DNA of 64,000 nt from Halomonas caseinilytica. Its GTDB lineage: Bacteria; Pseudomonadota; Gammaproteobacteria; Pseudomonadales; Halomonadaceae. The position numbers were made by a program, and so were the translations under genes. The notes under the pieces are model-generated. The model worked only from the letters and a program-made list of their open reading frames with translations, ran no database searches and had not been told where the DNA came from. Within the stretch, counting starts at the first letter, position 1. Every line of letters starts with the position of its first letter. This document shows positions 20,827-34,220 of the stretch, in pieces. The stretch lies in contig NZ_BDEP01000016.1 in NCBI RefSeq assembly GCF_001662305.1, positions 124,001 to 188,000 of the forward strand. The letters run 5' to 3'.

Positions 20827-22185
20827 GTGGGCCTGATCCAGAATGTGCTGGCCGTGATCGTGGTGCTCGGCCTGCTGATCACTTTCCATGAATTCGGCCA
20901 CTTCTGGGTCGCGCGCCGCTGTGGCGTCAAGGTACTGCGTTTTTCGGTCGGGTTCGGCAAGCCGTTGTGGTCGCGCTACGACCGTCATGGGACCGAATTC
21001 GCCGTGGCGGCGATTCCCCTGGGCGGCTATGTCAAGATGCTCGACGAGCGCGAGGGGCCGGTGCCACCCGAGGAGCGGCACCGTGCGTTCAATCACAAGA
21101 ACGTCTGGCAGCGTATCGCCATCGTGGCTGCCGGCCCCTTGGCCAATTTTCTGCTGGCGCTGGTCGCCTACTGGGCGCTGTTCGTCGTTGGCACCACGAC
21201 CGTGGTTCCGGTGATCGGCGAGGTGACGCCCGGCTCGCCGGCTGCCGAGGGCGGGCTTGCGACCGGCCAGGAGATCACAGCGATCGAAGGCGAGGCCGTG
21301 CGCTCCTGGGAAGAGGTCAACCTCGAGCTGGTCTCGGTGATCGGCGCCAGTGGCGACTTGACCGTCGCCACTCGGGATGAGGGTGACAGTGTCGCCCGCG
21401 AGCATCGCCTGCCCGTGCAGGATTGGCTGGTGCGCCAGGACCCGCCCCGTCCGCTGGAGACGCTGGGTATTGCGCCCTGGCGTCCCGAGGTGCCGGCGGT
21501 GATCGATCGCCTTGCCGATGGCGAACCGGCCGCTGAGGCCGGCCTGGCGAGCGGCGACAAGATCCTGTCGCTCGACGGCCAACCGGTGGATTCCTGGTCG
21601 CACTTCGTCGAGCAAGTGCAGGCCCGCCCTGGGGAGCGCCTCGACATCGAGGTGGCGCGCGATGGCGAGACGCTGACATTACCCCTGACACCGCGGGCCA
21701 GGGAGCAGGAGGATGGCACGCGCGTCGGTTATATCGGCGCCGGCGTGGCACCGGTCGCCTGGCCGGAGGAATATCGCCGTGATATCCGTTACGGCCCTCT
21801 GGCGGCATTGGGGCAGGCGGCGAATCGCACCGGCGACATGACGCTGTTGACCCTGGATGCCATCCGCAAGATGCTGGTGGGACTCATCTCTCCCTCCAAT
21901 CTTTCCGGTCCCATCACCATCGCGCGTATCGCTGGCGACTCGGCGCGTTCCGGGATGGAAAGTTTCGTCAGCTTCCTGGCCTATCTGTCGATCAGCCTGG
22001 GAGTACTCAACCTGTTGCCCATTCCGGTGCTGGATGGTGGGCATCTGCTCTACTACATCGTCGAGGTGGTACGTGGCCGGCCCGTCTCCGAACGTGCACA
22101 GGCCCTCGGTCTGCGGATCGGATTGGCCCTGGTCGGGACCCTGATGCTGATGGCGCTGTATTTCGACCTGATGCGGCTCTGGTAA
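20827..22185 (+). CDS. rseP: Site-2 protease (sigma-E pathway RIP metalloprotease)
   Basis: Inner-membrane zinc protease that cleaves RseA within the membrane after DegS, releasing sigma-E in response to outer-membrane stress. It has 452 residues. The zinc motif HEFGH is at residues 21-25 in the first membrane segment, two PDZ domains lie at ~115-190 and ~220-300, and the second ligand motif LDGGHL is near 401. The GTG at 20827 is behind AGGAG (20816-20820). It sits immediately upstream of bamA and skp, targets of the same stress response. Confidence 0.96.
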   Translation: MGLIQNVLAVIVVLGLLITFHEFGHFWVARRCGVKVLRFSVGFGKPLWSRYDRHGTEFAVAAIPLGGYVKMLDEREGPVPPEERHRAFNHKNVWQRIAIVAAGPLANFLLALVAYWALFVVGTTTVVPVIGEVTPGSPAAEGGLATGQEITAIEGEAVRSWEEVNLELVSVIGASGDLTVATRDEGDSVAREHRLPVQDWLVRQDPPRPLETLGIAPWRPEVPAVIDRLADGEPAAEAGLASGDKILSLDGQPVDSWSHFVEQVQARPGERLDIEVARDGETLTLPLTPRAREQEDGTRVGYIGAGVAPVAWPEEYRRDIRYGPLAALGQAANRTGDMTLLTLDAIRKMLVGLISPSNLSGPITIARIAGDSARSGMESFVSFLAYLSISLGVLNLLPIPVLDGGHLLYYIVEVVRGRPVSERAQALGLRIGLALVGTLMLMALYFDLMRLW

Positions 22186-22273
22186 AACCGCGCTGCGGCT
22201 TGTCAGTTGCCCGTACAAATGTATAAGGTGCCTGTCTGGACAGGTAGGCAGATCAACGCGAGCGAATGACTGC

Positions 22274-24616
22274 ATGAAGATCAAGACCATCGGAATGGCG
22301 GCGCTGCTGCTTGCCGGTGCCAATACGGCACAGGCCGAATCCTTTGAAGTTTCCGACATCCGGGTGGAAGGCCTGCAGCGGGTCTCGGCCGCTTCGGTGT
22401 TCAATGCCTTTCCTGTCAGCGCCCGGGAGCGGGTCGATGACCGCGAGCTGGCGGAGGCAGCGCGCGACCTGTTCGCGACCGGGCTCTTCGACGACATTCA
22501 CCTGGCACGCGAAGGCGATGTGCTGATCATCCAGGTGGAAGAGCGGCCGACCATCTCCCGCCTCAACATCGAGGGCAACCAGCAGATCCAGGACGAGGAC
22601 CTGCGGAATGGGTTGAGTCAGGCCGGGCTGGTCGAAGGCCAGGTCCTGCAGCTTTCCACTCTCGAGGAGATCCAGCGTGAGCTGGCCGGGCTCTATCAGT
22701 CCCAGGGGCGCTACAACGCCACCATCGATACCGAGGTCGAGCAGGTCGGCGCGGGGCAGGTGCAGGTCAACATCGACATCGATGAGGGCGATGTGACCAA
22801 GATCCGCCAGATCAATATCGTCGGCAACGAAGCCTTCGACGACGAGACGCTGCGCGATGTCTTCGAGCTGGAGGATCAGCCCGGCTGGTTCTTCGGCTGG
22901 TTCACCAACGATTCCTATTCCCGTGAGGCATTGTCCGGGGACCTGGAACGTCTGCGTTCCTTCTACATGGATCGTGGCTACGTCAACTTCGACATCGATT
23001 CCACCCAGGTCTCCGTGGCGCCGGACAAGTCGCGGATCTTCATCACCATCAACGTCAATGAAGGCAAACGGTACCGAGTGGGCGACGTTCGCTTCGCCGG
23101 GGACTTGCGCATCCCCGAGGACGAGGCGCGGGAGTTGCTTCAGATCCAGAGCGGCGAGGTCTTCTCGCGCAGCGATGCCATTGCCTCTTCCGAGGCGATC
23201 CGCTCGCGGCTGGGGGCCGAAGGCTTCGCCTTCGCCAATGTCGACAGCATTCCCGAAGTCAGCAACGACGGTGAGACGGTGGACCTGACCTTCCAGGTGG
23301 AGCCGGGACGTCGTGCCTATGTGCGACGCATCGAGTTCGTCGGCAACACCACCACCCAGGACGAGGTGCTGCGTCGGGAAATGATCCAGATGGAGGGGGC
23401 GCCGGCCTCCACCGAGTCGATCAGCCAGTCCCGCCAGCGTCTGGAGCGTCTGGGCTTCTTCAAGCAGGTCGAGGTGCAGACCGAGCCGGTGCCGGGCGCC
23501 AATGACCAGTTGGATGTCACCTACGAGGTCGAGGAGCAGCCTTCCGGCTCGATCTCCGCAAGCCTCGGCTTCTCCCAGAGCGCCGGGGTGATCTACGGTG
23601 CCTCGCTGTCCCAGAACAACTTCCTGGGGACCGGTAATCGCGTGAATATCGGTGCGCAGAAGAGTGACACCTACACCAACGTCAACTTCGGCTTCACCGA
23701 CCCCTACTGGACCCTCGACGGCATCTCGCGCGGTTACAATCTGTACTACCGCGAGACCGATTATGAAGATTCCGACATCTCGACCTACTCGACGGATGCG
23801 CTGGGGGCCGGCATCAACTTCGGCTACCCGATCAACGAGCTGACCCGCCTCAACTTCGGGGCGACCGTCGAGGACCTCACGGTCAAGACCTACCGGGATA
23901 CGCCTTCCGAGATCGAACGCTATGTCCAGGATGAGGGCGATCATGCCCAGGCGTTGAAGCTGTCCGCGAGTTGGACACGCAACGAGCTCAACCGGGGCAT
24001 CATGCCCACCGCGGGCAACTATCAGCGTCTGTCGCTGGAGGCGTCGGCGCCGGGCAGCGATGCCGAGTACTACAAGGCACGGGCCCAGGCGCGCCACTTC
24101 TTCCCGCTCAACGAGGAGCAGACCTGGTCGCTCAAGTTCCGTGGCGAGGTCGGCTACGCCGATACTCTGGGAGGCGACGACCCTTATCCGTTCTACGAGA
24201 ACTATCTGGCCGGTGGCCTGGGGTCGGTGCGTGGTTTCACCACCAATACGCTGGGCACGGCGACCACGGAGCGCAATCAGGGCGATGACAAGACGCTCGG
24301 CGGGAACGTGCTGGTCGAGGGCAGTGCCGAACTCATCTTCCCCATGCCCTTCGTCGATGACAAGCGTTCGGTACAGCCGTCGGTCTTCGTGGATGCCGGT
24401 AACACCTTCCTCACCGAGTGCTACCCGGTTCTGGAGGGAGACAGCTCCCAGTGTGATTCCGGCGTCGATCTTGGCGAGCTGCGTTACAGTGTCGGTGTCG
24501 GTGTCTCCTGGTTGACGCCAGTGGGGCCGCTGACCTTCAGCCTGGCCGAGCCGATCAACGACAAGAGCGGCGACGATACCCAGTTCTTCCAGTTCTCGCT
24601 GGGTCAGACCTTCTGA
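22274..24616 (+). CDS. bamA: Outer membrane protein assembly factor BamA
   Basis: Omp85 core subunit of the BAM complex that inserts beta-barrel proteins into the outer membrane. It has 780 residues. The signal peptide (~21 residues) ends ANTAQA, five POTRA domains cover ~22-425, and a 16-strand barrel covers ~430-780. The conserved L6 VRGF motif is at residue ~652 and the last residue is Phe (SLGQTF). The 88-base leader has a partial inverted repeat (TGCCTGTC..GACAGG) but no clear sigma-E promoter was made out. Confidence 0.97.
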   Translation: MKIKTIGMAALLLAGANTAQAESFEVSDIRVEGLQRVSAASVFNAFPVSARERVDDRELAEAARDLFATGLFDDIHLAREGDVLIIQVEERPTISRLNIEGNQQIQDEDLRNGLSQAGLVEGQVLQLSTLEEIQRELAGLYQSQGRYNATIDTEVEQVGAGQVQVNIDIDEGDVTKIRQINIVGNEAFDDETLRDVFELEDQPGWFFGWFTNDSYSREALSGDLERLRSFYMDRGYVNFDIDSTQVSVAPDKSRIFITINVNEGKRYRVGDVRFAGDLRIPEDEARELLQIQSGEVFSRSDAIASSEAIRSRLGAEGFAFANVDSIPEVSNDGETVDLTFQVEPGRRAYVRRIEFVGNTTTQDEVLRREMIQMEGAPASTESISQSRQRLERLGFFKQVEVQTEPVPGANDQLDVTYEVEEQPSGSISASLGFSQSAGVIYGASLSQNNFLGTGNRVNIGAQKSDTYTNVNFGFTDPYWTLDGISRGYNLYYRETDYEDSDISTYSTDALGAGINFGYPINELTRLNFGATVEDLTVKTYRDTPSEIERYVQDEGDHAQALKLSASWTRNELNRGIMPTAGNYQRLSLEASAPGSDAEYYKARAQARHFFPLNEEQTWSLKFRGEVGYADTLGGDDPYPFYENYLAGGLGSVRGFTTNTLGTATTERNQGDDKTLGGNVLVEGSAELIFPMPFVDDKRSVQPSVFVDAGNTFLTECYPVLEGDSSQCDSGVDLGELRYSVGVGVSWLTPVGPLTFSLAEPINDKSGDDTQFFQFSLGQTF

Positions 24617-24647
24617 TCCCCGAGGCACGACACAAGGAGTCGATGAC

Positions 24648-25142
24648 ATGCGCAAGCTGACTGCTGCTCTGTGCCTCGGGGCGATGGGGATCTTCGGATC
24701 CCTGCAGGTCCAGGCCGCCGATGTGGCCATGCTCGATTGGCAAAAGGCGCTGCTCGAGACCGATGCCGCCCAGCGTGCGATGAATCAGTTCCGCAACGGC
24801 ATTCATGCCAAGCAGCAGGAAGCCGAGTCGCTGGGGCAATCCCTGCAGGCGATGCAGCAGAAGTTCCAGGATGGCGGGCAACCGAGCCCGGAAGAGCAAC
24901 AGGCATTTCGGGACAAGGGGCAGCGTTTCGAGCAACTGCGCCAGGAAATCCTCCAGGCGCGCCAGGAGGCGGAACAGCGCTTCATGGAGGGCGCCAAGCC
25001 CAAGCTCGACCGGGCCATTCAACAAGTCATCGATCGTCACGATGTCCAAGTACTGGTGGCTCCGCAGGGGGTGGTGCATGCCGAGGGCGACCTCCCCGAC
25101 CTCACCGGTGAGGTAACCGAGCTACTCAACTCGCTCAACTGA
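24648..25142 (+). CDS. skp: Periplasmic chaperone Skp/OmpH
   Basis: Holds unfolded outer-membrane proteins on their way to BamA. It has 164 residues with a cleavable signal peptide (MRKLTAALCLGAMG..QVQAAD). The body is mostly long charged alpha-helix, rich in Gln and Glu, forming the tentacles of the Skp trimer, with the usual C-terminal hydrophobic strand. It lies 31 bases after bamA, the standard order. Confidence 0.93.
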   Translation: MRKLTAALCLGAMGIFGSLQVQAADVAMLDWQKALLETDAAQRAMNQFRNGIHAKQQEAESLGQSLQAMQQKFQDGGQPSPEEQQAFRDKGQRFEQLRQEILQARQEAEQRFMEGAKPKLDRAIQQVIDRHDVQVLVAPQGVVHAEGDLPDLTGEVTELLNSLN

Positions 25143-25172
25143 CCGGGCCCAGCCTGCCAGAACCGGAATTCC

Positions 25173-26210
25173 ATGAACCAAGACGCCCACTCCCTGACAC
25201 TCACCGAGATTGCCGCACGCCTTGGAGCTGAGCTCCGAGGCGACGGTACCCAGCGGGTGAGTGGCCTGGCAACGTTGCGTGATGCCGGGCCGGAGCACAT
25301 CACTTTCCTGGCCAATCGGGCCTATCTCAAGGATCTGGCGGACACTCGGGCCGCTGCCGTACTGCTTCATCCCAGCCATGCGGCAACCTGTCCGGTGGCC
25401 AGCCTGACGCTGGACAATCCCTATCTCGGCTATGCCGAGCTGTCACGGCTGTTCGACCCGCTGGCCAACCGCGAGTCGGGTGGCGTGCATCCCACGGCGG
25501 TGGTCGCCGAAACCGCCCGACTGGGCAAGGGGGTGAGCATTGGTCCCCAGGCGGTCATCGAGTCCGGCGTGAGCCTCGGTGACGGGGTGATCGTCGGGCC
25601 AGGGTGCGTGATCGGCGCCGATACTCGAGTCGGCGCCCATTCCCGGTTGCATGCCAATGTCACGCTCTATCACGGAGTGATCGTCGGCGCACGGGCCATA
25701 CTGCACAGCGGCTGCGTGATCGGAGGTGATGGGTTCGGCTTCGCTCACGATGGCCGGGAATGGCACAAGATCGCCCAACTGGGCGGTGTGGTGCTCGGCG
25801 ATGATGTCGAGATCGGCAGCTGTTCGAGTATCGACCGAGGTGCTCTCGGCGATACCGTGATCGGCGACGACGTCAAGATTGATAGTCAGGTGCAGATCGC
25901 GCACAACGTGCAGATCGGCGAGCACAGTGCCCTGGCCGGTTGCGTCGGCATCGCCGGCTCCACGCGAGTCGGACGTCACTGCATGCTGGGGGGCGGCGTC
26001 GGGCTGTCGGGCCACCTGACGATCTGTGACGGCGTACAGGTTACCGGCATGAGCCTGGTCACCAATTCCATCCATGAGCCGGGGATCTATTCCTCGGGTA
26101 CCGGTGCGATGGACAACGCTCAGTGGCGGCGCAACGCCGTGCGCTTCAAGCAACTGGACGATATCGCGCGACGCTTGAGCCGCCTGGAAAAAGCCGGGCG
26201 TGACGCTTGA
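25173..26210 (+). CDS. lpxD: UDP-3-O-(3-hydroxyacyl)glucosamine N-acyltransferase
   Basis: Third acylation step of lipid A synthesis. It has 345 residues: an N-terminal uridine-binding domain (FLANRAYLKDLADTRAAAVL) and a C-terminal left-handed beta-helix of hexapeptide repeats from about residue 105 (HPTAVVAETARLGKGVSIGP). The active-site His lies within DGFGFAHDGREWHKI. It precedes fabZ, lpxA and lpxB as in E. coli, with a promoter in the 105-base gap that follows. Confidence 0.96.
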   Translation: MNQDAHSLTLTEIAARLGAELRGDGTQRVSGLATLRDAGPEHITFLANRAYLKDLADTRAAAVLLHPSHAATCPVASLTLDNPYLGYAELSRLFDPLANRESGGVHPTAVVAETARLGKGVSIGPQAVIESGVSLGDGVIVGPGCVIGADTRVGAHSRLHANVTLYHGVIVGARAILHSGCVIGGDGFGFAHDGREWHKIAQLGGVVLGDDVEIGSCSSIDRGALGDTVIGDDVKIDSQVQIAHNVQIGEHSALAGCVGIAGSTRVGRHCMLGGGVGLSGHLTICDGVQVTGMSLVTNSIHEPGIYSSGTGAMDNAQWRRNAVRFKQLDDIARRLSRLEKAGRDA

Positions 26211-26240
26211 GGCCGTGTTGCGGGGCGGTATAATCCCCGC
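26207..26240 (+). promoter_or_regulatory. Internal sigma-70 promoter upstream of fabZ, with palindrome across the -10
   Basis: TTGAGG (26207-26212), 16-bp spacer, TATAAT (26229-26234), overlapping the lpxD stop codon. GCGGGG (26220-26225) and CCCCGC (26235-26240) form an inverted repeat that brackets the -10 box, which could be a repressor site. Confidence 0.75.
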
Positions 26241-26315
26241 CCTCCCGTCGGCCTGGAGCCGATGGTCATGCCCGTCGCGTGGGGCGGGCCACCTGTCATG
26301 TCAGAGGTCGCTACG

Positions 26316-26759
26316 ATGGTAATGGACATCAATGAAATTCGTGAATATCTGCCCCACCGCTACCCCTTTCTGCTGGTGGACAGGGTGACGGAACTTGCCC
26401 TTGGCGAATCCATCGTTGCCTACAAGAATGTCAGCATCAACGAGCCGTTCTTTAACGGCCATTTCCCGCATCACCCGATCATGCCGGGTGTGCTGGTGAT
26501 CGAGGCGATGGCCCAGGCATGCGGTATTCTCGGATTCAAGACTGTGAACAAGCTGCCGGCCGATGGCTATGTGTATTATCTGGTCGGAAGTGACAATGTT
26601 CGCTTCAAGCGCCCGGTGATGCCCGGTGACCAGTTGCGCCTGGAGGCACTGGTGGAACGCGAGAAGCGGGGTATCTGGAAGTTTGCCTGCAAGGCCACCG
26701 TGGACGGCGATGTGGCGTGCGAGGCCGAGATCATCTGTGCCGAGAGGAAGGTCGCTTGA
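26316..26759 (+). CDS. fabZ: 3-hydroxyacyl-ACP dehydratase FabZ
   Basis: Hot-dog-fold dehydratase of fatty-acid elongation that competes with LpxA for 3-hydroxyacyl-ACP. It has 147 residues. The catalytic His and the conserved loop are in [20 protein letters not shown], with the following Glu in IEAMAQ. I chose ATG 26316 because AGAGG (26303-26307) is 8 bases before it; ATG 26322 is too far, and ATG 26262 would include the leader. The stop overlaps the lpxA start. Confidence 0.96.
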   Translation: MVMDINEIREYLPHRYPFLLVDRVTELALGESIVAYKNVSINEPFFNGHFPHHPIMPGVLVIEAMAQACGILGFKTVNKLPADGYVYYLVGSDNVRFKRPVMPGDQLRLEALVEREKRGIWKFACKATVDGDVACEAEIICAERKVA

Positions 26760-27523
26760 TTCATCCCACCGCCATCGTCGACCCCGGAGCTCGCCTGGCC
26801 GATGACGTCGAGGTCGGTCCCTTCTCGGTGATCGGCCCGGATGTCGAGATCGGCGCCGGTTCCCGTATCGGGCCTCATGTCGTGCTCAAGGGCCCCACGG
26901 TACTCGGCGAACGTACGCGCATCTTTCAGTTCGCCTCGGTCGGCGAGGACTGTCAGGACAAGAAATATGCGGGCGAGCCGACCCGCCTGGTCATGGGCGA
27001 TGACAACGTGGTGCGCGAAGGCGTCACCCTGCATCGCGGCACTGTCCAGGATCGGGGGGAGACGACCATCGGCTCGCGTAACCTGTTCATGGCCTATGCC
27101 CACGTCGGGCATGACTGCGTGATCGGCGATGACTGCATCCTGGCCAACCAGGTCACCCTGGCCGGTCATGTGACGCTGGGCAATTTCTCCATACTCGGTG
27201 GTCTGTCGGCCGTGCACCAGTTCTGTCATTTCGGCGAGCATGCCATGGCGGGCGGAGGCTCGATCATCACCAAGGACACCCCGGCCTACGTGATGATCAA
27301 CGGCAATCCCGCCCAGGTTCACGGCCTCAACCTGGTGGGGCTGCGGCGCCGCGGGTTCAGCAACGAGTCGCTCAAGGCGCTGGGCGATGCCTATCGCCTG
27401 GTTTACCGCCAGGGGCTGACCGTCGAACAGGCGCTGACCACTATACGTTCGCGCTATTCCCTGCCGGAGACCGAGACCTTCGCGGCCTCCATCGAAGCGT
27501 CGTCACGGGGCATCATTCGCTGA
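26756..27523 (+). CDS. lpxA: UDP-N-acetylglucosamine acyltransferase
   Basis: First step of lipid A synthesis, transferring a 3-hydroxyacyl chain from ACP to UDP-GlcNAc. It has 255 residues of left-handed beta-helix hexapeptide repeats with a short helical C-terminus; the catalytic His lies in the GHDCVIGDD region. The start is TTG at 26756, overlapping the fabZ stop as TTGA and preceded by GAGAGGAAGG, which is the best ribosome-binding site available and gives the expected (L)[11 protein letters not shown] start. Confidence 0.94.
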   Translation: MIHPTAIVDPGARLADDVEVGPFSVIGPDVEIGAGSRIGPHVVLKGPTVLGERTRIFQFASVGEDCQDKKYAGEPTRLVMGDDNVVREGVTLHRGTVQDRGETTIGSRNLFMAYAHVGHDCVIGDDCILANQVTLAGHVTLGNFSILGGLSAVHQFCHFGEHAMAGGGSIITKDTPAYVMINGNPAQVHGLNLVGLRRRGFSNESLKALGDAYRLVYRQGLTVEQALTTIRSRYSLPETETFAASIEASSRGIIR

Positions 27524-27536
27524 GCGAGGCGGTGCC

Positions 27537-28739
27537 ATGGGCATGCAACGCATCTATGTCGTCGCCGGGGAGCTTTCCGGCGACATCCTCGGTGCCGGGC
27601 TGGTACGTGAGTTCAAGGCGCGTCATCCCGAGGCGGAATTTCGTGGCATCGGCGGGCCGCGCATGATCGCCGAGGGCGTCGACAGTCGCTTCCCCCTGGA
27701 GACTTTGTCCGTGATGGGGCTGGTCGAGGTGCTCAAGCACCTGCCCAGGCTCGTGGGTGTGCGCCGGACCCTGCGGCGAGACGCACTCGACTGGCAGCCC
27801 GACATCATGATCGGCATCGATGCTCCCGACTTCAACCTAGGGCTGGAGCGCCAGTTGCGCGAGGCCGGCCTGACCACGGCGCATTATGTCAGCCCCTCTG
27901 TATGGGCCTGGCGCCAAGGGCGGGTCAAGGGCATCGCGCGCGCCGTGGATGCCATGTTGACCTTCCTGCCTTTCGAGGCGGCCTTCTATGCGCGCCACCG
28001 GGTTCCGGTGGCCTATGTCGGGCATCCCCTGGCCGATGAGCTGCCGCTGACCAACGATAGGGCGGCGGCTCGTGAAGCGCTGGGTCTCCCGGCCCATGGC
28101 ACGCTGCTGGCGGTGTTGCCAGGGTCGCGATCCAATGAAATACGCTTCCTGGGGGCGACCTTCCTGGAGGCTGCCGAGCGGCTATGCACCGAACGCCCGG
28201 AACTGAACGTCGTCATTCCCGCCGCCACGGCGGCTCGTCGGGAAGAGCTGGAAGCCCTGCTGGCCGAGCGCGAGGCCCTGAGCGGTCGCGTGACCCTGGT
28301 CGAGGGACGCTCGCGGGAGGCCATGGTCGCCAGCGACCTGGTGCTCCTGACCTCGGGCACCGCAGCCCTGGAGGCGATGCTGTGTCACCGCGCCATGCTG
28401 GTGGCCTATCGCATGGCCCCCATGACGCACTTTCTGGCCAAGCGTCTGGTCAAGACCGAGTGGATCTCGCTGCCTAACCTGATCGCCCGTGAGACGCTGG
28501 TCCCCGAATTGATTCAGGACGCGGCCAGTGCAGATGCCATTGCCGCCCGACTGGCTGAGTTTCTCGATGATGACGAGGCACGTGCGGCTCTGGAGGAACG
28601 CTTTGCCGCCATGCACGCGGAGCTCCGTCGGGGTGCCAGCCGGCGTGCCTGCGATGCCATCGAGGCACTGGTGGAAGGACGGGCGTTGCCGGCCTCGGTG
28701 GCGCCGGAAGGGGCGCTGCGGGAGGAGACCGGTTCATGA
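27537..28739 (+). CDS. lpxB: Lipid-A-disaccharide synthase
   Basis: Glycosyltransferase (GT19) that joins lipid X to UDP-2,3-diacylglucosamine. It has 400 residues, close to the usual 380. The N-terminus [40 protein letters not shown] and the C-terminal [11 protein letters not shown] are family motifs. The ATG at 27537 has GAGGCGG upstream. Its stop overlaps the rnhB start by four bases. Confidence 0.95.
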   Translation: MGMQRIYVVAGELSGDILGAGLVREFKARHPEAEFRGIGGPRMIAEGVDSRFPLETLSVMGLVEVLKHLPRLVGVRRTLRRDALDWQPDIMIGIDAPDFNLGLERQLREAGLTTAHYVSPSVWAWRQGRVKGIARAVDAMLTFLPFEAAFYARHRVPVAYVGHPLADELPLTNDRAAAREALGLPAHGTLLAVLPGSRSNEIRFLGATFLEAAERLCTERPELNVVIPAATAARREELEALLAEREALSGRVTLVEGRSREAMVASDLVLLTSGTAALEAMLCHRAMLVAYRMAPMTHFLAKRLVKTEWISLPNLIARETLVPELIQDAASADAIAARLAEFLDDDEARAALEERFAAMHAELRRGASRRACDAIEALVEGRALPASVAPEGALREETGS

Positions 28740-29347
28740 ATGCCAAGACATTGCCACCTCTGGTCATCGATTACCACGGCGAGCGGTTGGCCGGTGTCGA
28801 CGAGGTGGGGCGAGGCCCCCTGGTCGGGTCCGTGGTAGCGGCGGCGGTGATTCTCGACCCCGCCGATGCCATCACCGGACTGACCGATTCCAAGAAGCTG
28901 ACCGCCCGGCGACGCGAGGCGCTCGATGCCGAGATTCGCGAACGGGCAATGGCCTGGTCGGTTGCCGAGGCCACGGCCGAGGAAATCGACACGCTGAACA
29001 TCTATCACGCCACGCACCTGGCCATGCGGCGAGCCATCGATGCCCTGAGTCCCGCTGCCGAGTATCTGCTGGTGGACGGTAATCGCCTGCCCGGGCATCA
29101 TGTGCCGGGACAGGCGGTGGTCAAGGGCGATGCCCGTCACGCGGCGATTGCCGCCGCCTCGATCCTGGCCAAGGTGGCTCGCGATGCCGGCATGCAGGCC
29201 CTGGATGCCCGATATCCCGATTATGGTTTCGCTCGTCACAAGGGCTATCCGACTCGCGAGCATCTGGCCGCCCTGGAGCGCCTGGGGCCACTGCCCGAGC
29301 ATCGGCGTTCATTTGCGCCGGTGAAACGTCAGCTGGCGCTGTTCTGA
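28736..29347 (+). CDS. rnhB: Ribonuclease HII
   Basis: Removes ribonucleotides from RNA-DNA hybrids and misincorporated ribonucleotides. It has 203 residues. The active-site Asp and Glu are in [14 protein letters not shown] and further acidic residues in LVDGNRLPG and AARDAG-type segments. The start overlaps the lpxB stop (ATGA). Confidence 0.95.
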   Translation: MNAKTLPPLVIDYHGERLAGVDEVGRGPLVGSVVAAAVILDPADAITGLTDSKKLTARRREALDAEIRERAMAWSVAEATAEEIDTLNIYHATHLAMRRAIDALSPAAEYLLVDGNRLPGHHVPGQAVVKGDARHAAIAAASILAKVARDAGMQALDARYPDYGFARHKGYPTREHLAALERLGPLPEHRRSFAPVKRQLALF

Positions 29348-29369
29348 TCCACCAAGCCCCGAGTTCATC

Positions 29370-32879
<3,510 letters not shown>

Positions 32880-32917
32880 TCAGGTGGCGGGCCCGCGTAC
32901 CGTGTACAGGGCCCGTC

Positions 32918-32945
32918 TTGCGTGGGATTGTCAGGGTGCGATAAT
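32918..32945 (+). promoter_or_regulatory. Candidate sigma-70 promoter for accA
   Basis: TTGCGT (32918-32923), 16-bp spacer, GATAAT (32940-32945), 60 bases before accA. A GC-rich inverted repeat (GGGCCC..GGGCCC, 32890-32915) precedes it and may mark the dnaE mRNA end. Confidence 0.65.
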
Positions 32946-33005
32946 GCCCGCCATTCGACGATTTTTCCCTCGGTCATCCCGCGGCCGACGAGACAAGGCT
33001 AGCCC

Positions 33006-33959
33006 ATGAATCCGAATTACCTAGATTTCGAACAGCCCATCGCCGAGCTTCAGGCCAAGATCGAAGAACTGCGCATGGTCGGCAACGACAGCCAGGTCAA
33101 CCTGAGCGATGAGATCGGCCGGCTCGAGGAAAAGAGCCGCAAGCTCACCGAGTCGATCTTCAAGGACCTGAGCGCCTGGCAGGTCTCGCAATTGTCCCGG
33201 CATCCGCAGCGTCCCTATACCCTGGATTATCTGGAGCACGTCTTCACCGACTTCGACGAGCTTCACGGCGATCGTCGCTTCGCCGACGACGCCGCCATCG
33301 TCGGCGGTGTGGCGCGTCTGGATGACAAGCCGGTCATGGTCATTGGCCATCAGAAGGGCCGTGACGTGCACGAGAAGGTGCGTCGCAACTTCGGCATGCC
33401 GCGCCCTGAAGGCTACCGCAAGGCATGTCGCCTGATGGAAATGGCCGAGCGCTTCCGCATGCCGGTGCTGACCTTCATCGATACCCCGGGCGCCTATCCC
33501 GGCATCGATGCGGAAGAGCGGGGGCAGAGCGAGGCCATCGCCTATAACTTGGGCGTGATGTCGCGCCTCAGGACGCCGATCATCTCCACGGTGGTGGGCG
33601 AGGGCGGTTCCGGTGGCGCGCTGGCCATCGGTGTCTGCGATGAACTGGCCATGCTGCAGTATTCCACCTATTCGGTGATCTCGCCGGAGGGCTGTGCTTC
33701 CATCCTGTGGAAGAGCGCCGAGAAGGCTTCGGAAGCGGCCCAGGCCATGGGCATCACGGCCGAACGCCTCAAGGAGCTGGGATTCGTCGATACCTTGATT
33801 CCCGAGCCTCTGGGCGGCGCCCATCGTCAGCCAGCGGTCACCGCCGACCGGATCAAGACCGCGCTGCTGGAGAGCCTGGATCGCCTCGAGGCCATGGAGA
33901 CCGATGTGCTGCTGGAGCGGCGGTATGAGCGGTTGATGTCTTACGGCGCCCCTGTTTGA
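33006..33959 (+). CDS. accA: Acetyl-CoA carboxylase carboxyltransferase subunit alpha
   Basis: Alpha half of the carboxyltransferase that makes malonyl-CoA with AccD. It has 317 residues, the standard length. The crotonase-like core has [37 protein letters not shown] and [12 protein letters not shown]. The start ATG at 33006 fits [16 protein letters not shown]. It follows dnaE as in E. coli, with its own promoter, and ends 32 bases before a 3' stem-loop element. Confidence 0.97.
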   Translation: MNPNYLDFEQPIAELQAKIEELRMVGNDSQVNLSDEIGRLEEKSRKLTESIFKDLSAWQVSQLSRHPQRPYTLDYLEHVFTDFDELHGDRRFADDAAIVGGVARLDDKPVMVIGHQKGRDVHEKVRRNFGMPRPEGYRKACRLMEMAERFRMPVLTFIDTPGAYPGIDAEERGQSEAIAYNLGVMSRLRTPIISTVVGEGGSGGALAIGVCDELAMLQYSTYSVISPEGCASILWKSAEKASEAAQAMGITAERLKELGFVDTLIPEPLGGAHRQPAVTADRIKTALLESLDRLEAMETDVLLERRYERLMSYGAPV

Positions 33960-33990
33960 TATCGAGCCTTTCGGCGCTCGACCAGGCGGC

Positions 33991-34065
33991 GTTGGAGACG
34001 ACCTCAGCCTGCTCCTCTGCCCGCCTGTGAACGCCGCGGCTTCGGTCTTCACCGCCTTGCGACCC
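33991..34065 (+). repeat. 3' stem-loop repeat element, copy 2 (diverged)
   Basis: Begins GTTGGAG 32 nt after the accA stop. The arms GGAGACGACC and GGTCTTCACC pair at 8 of 10 positions. It shares the GCGGC-GTTGGA entry, CTGCTC interior and ACCGCCTTG exit with the copies at 6335 and 38764. The rest of the accA-tilS gap (34066-34220) holds a CCCACA/TGTGGG hairpin and a GGCCCGT/ACGGGCC hairpin (34089-34107). Confidence 0.6.
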
Positions 34066-34220
34066 ACAGGGATGTGGGAAGTGCGTTGGCCCGTCGGGAA
34101 CGGGCCTAGCCCTGATCGTCGCTCGAAGAGGCCACGGGGTCGCTGGATGGTCGCGATGCTTGGAGCAAGGTTCAGCGAGCCCATTCATCGCTTCGTTTCG
34201 TCCGAGCGGTTTCCCTGCCC

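Noticed and set aside
22253-24730. 825-codon open frame on the minus strand across bamA
   Set aside because: High-GC third positions open the opposite frame. The plus strand has a complete BamA with signal peptide, POTRA repeats and terminal Phe. The antisense product has no recognisable domain.
32985-33005. A fourth copy of the 3' stem-loop element before accA (GACAAGGC)
   Set aside because: Only the 8-base match is present, without the interior or arms.
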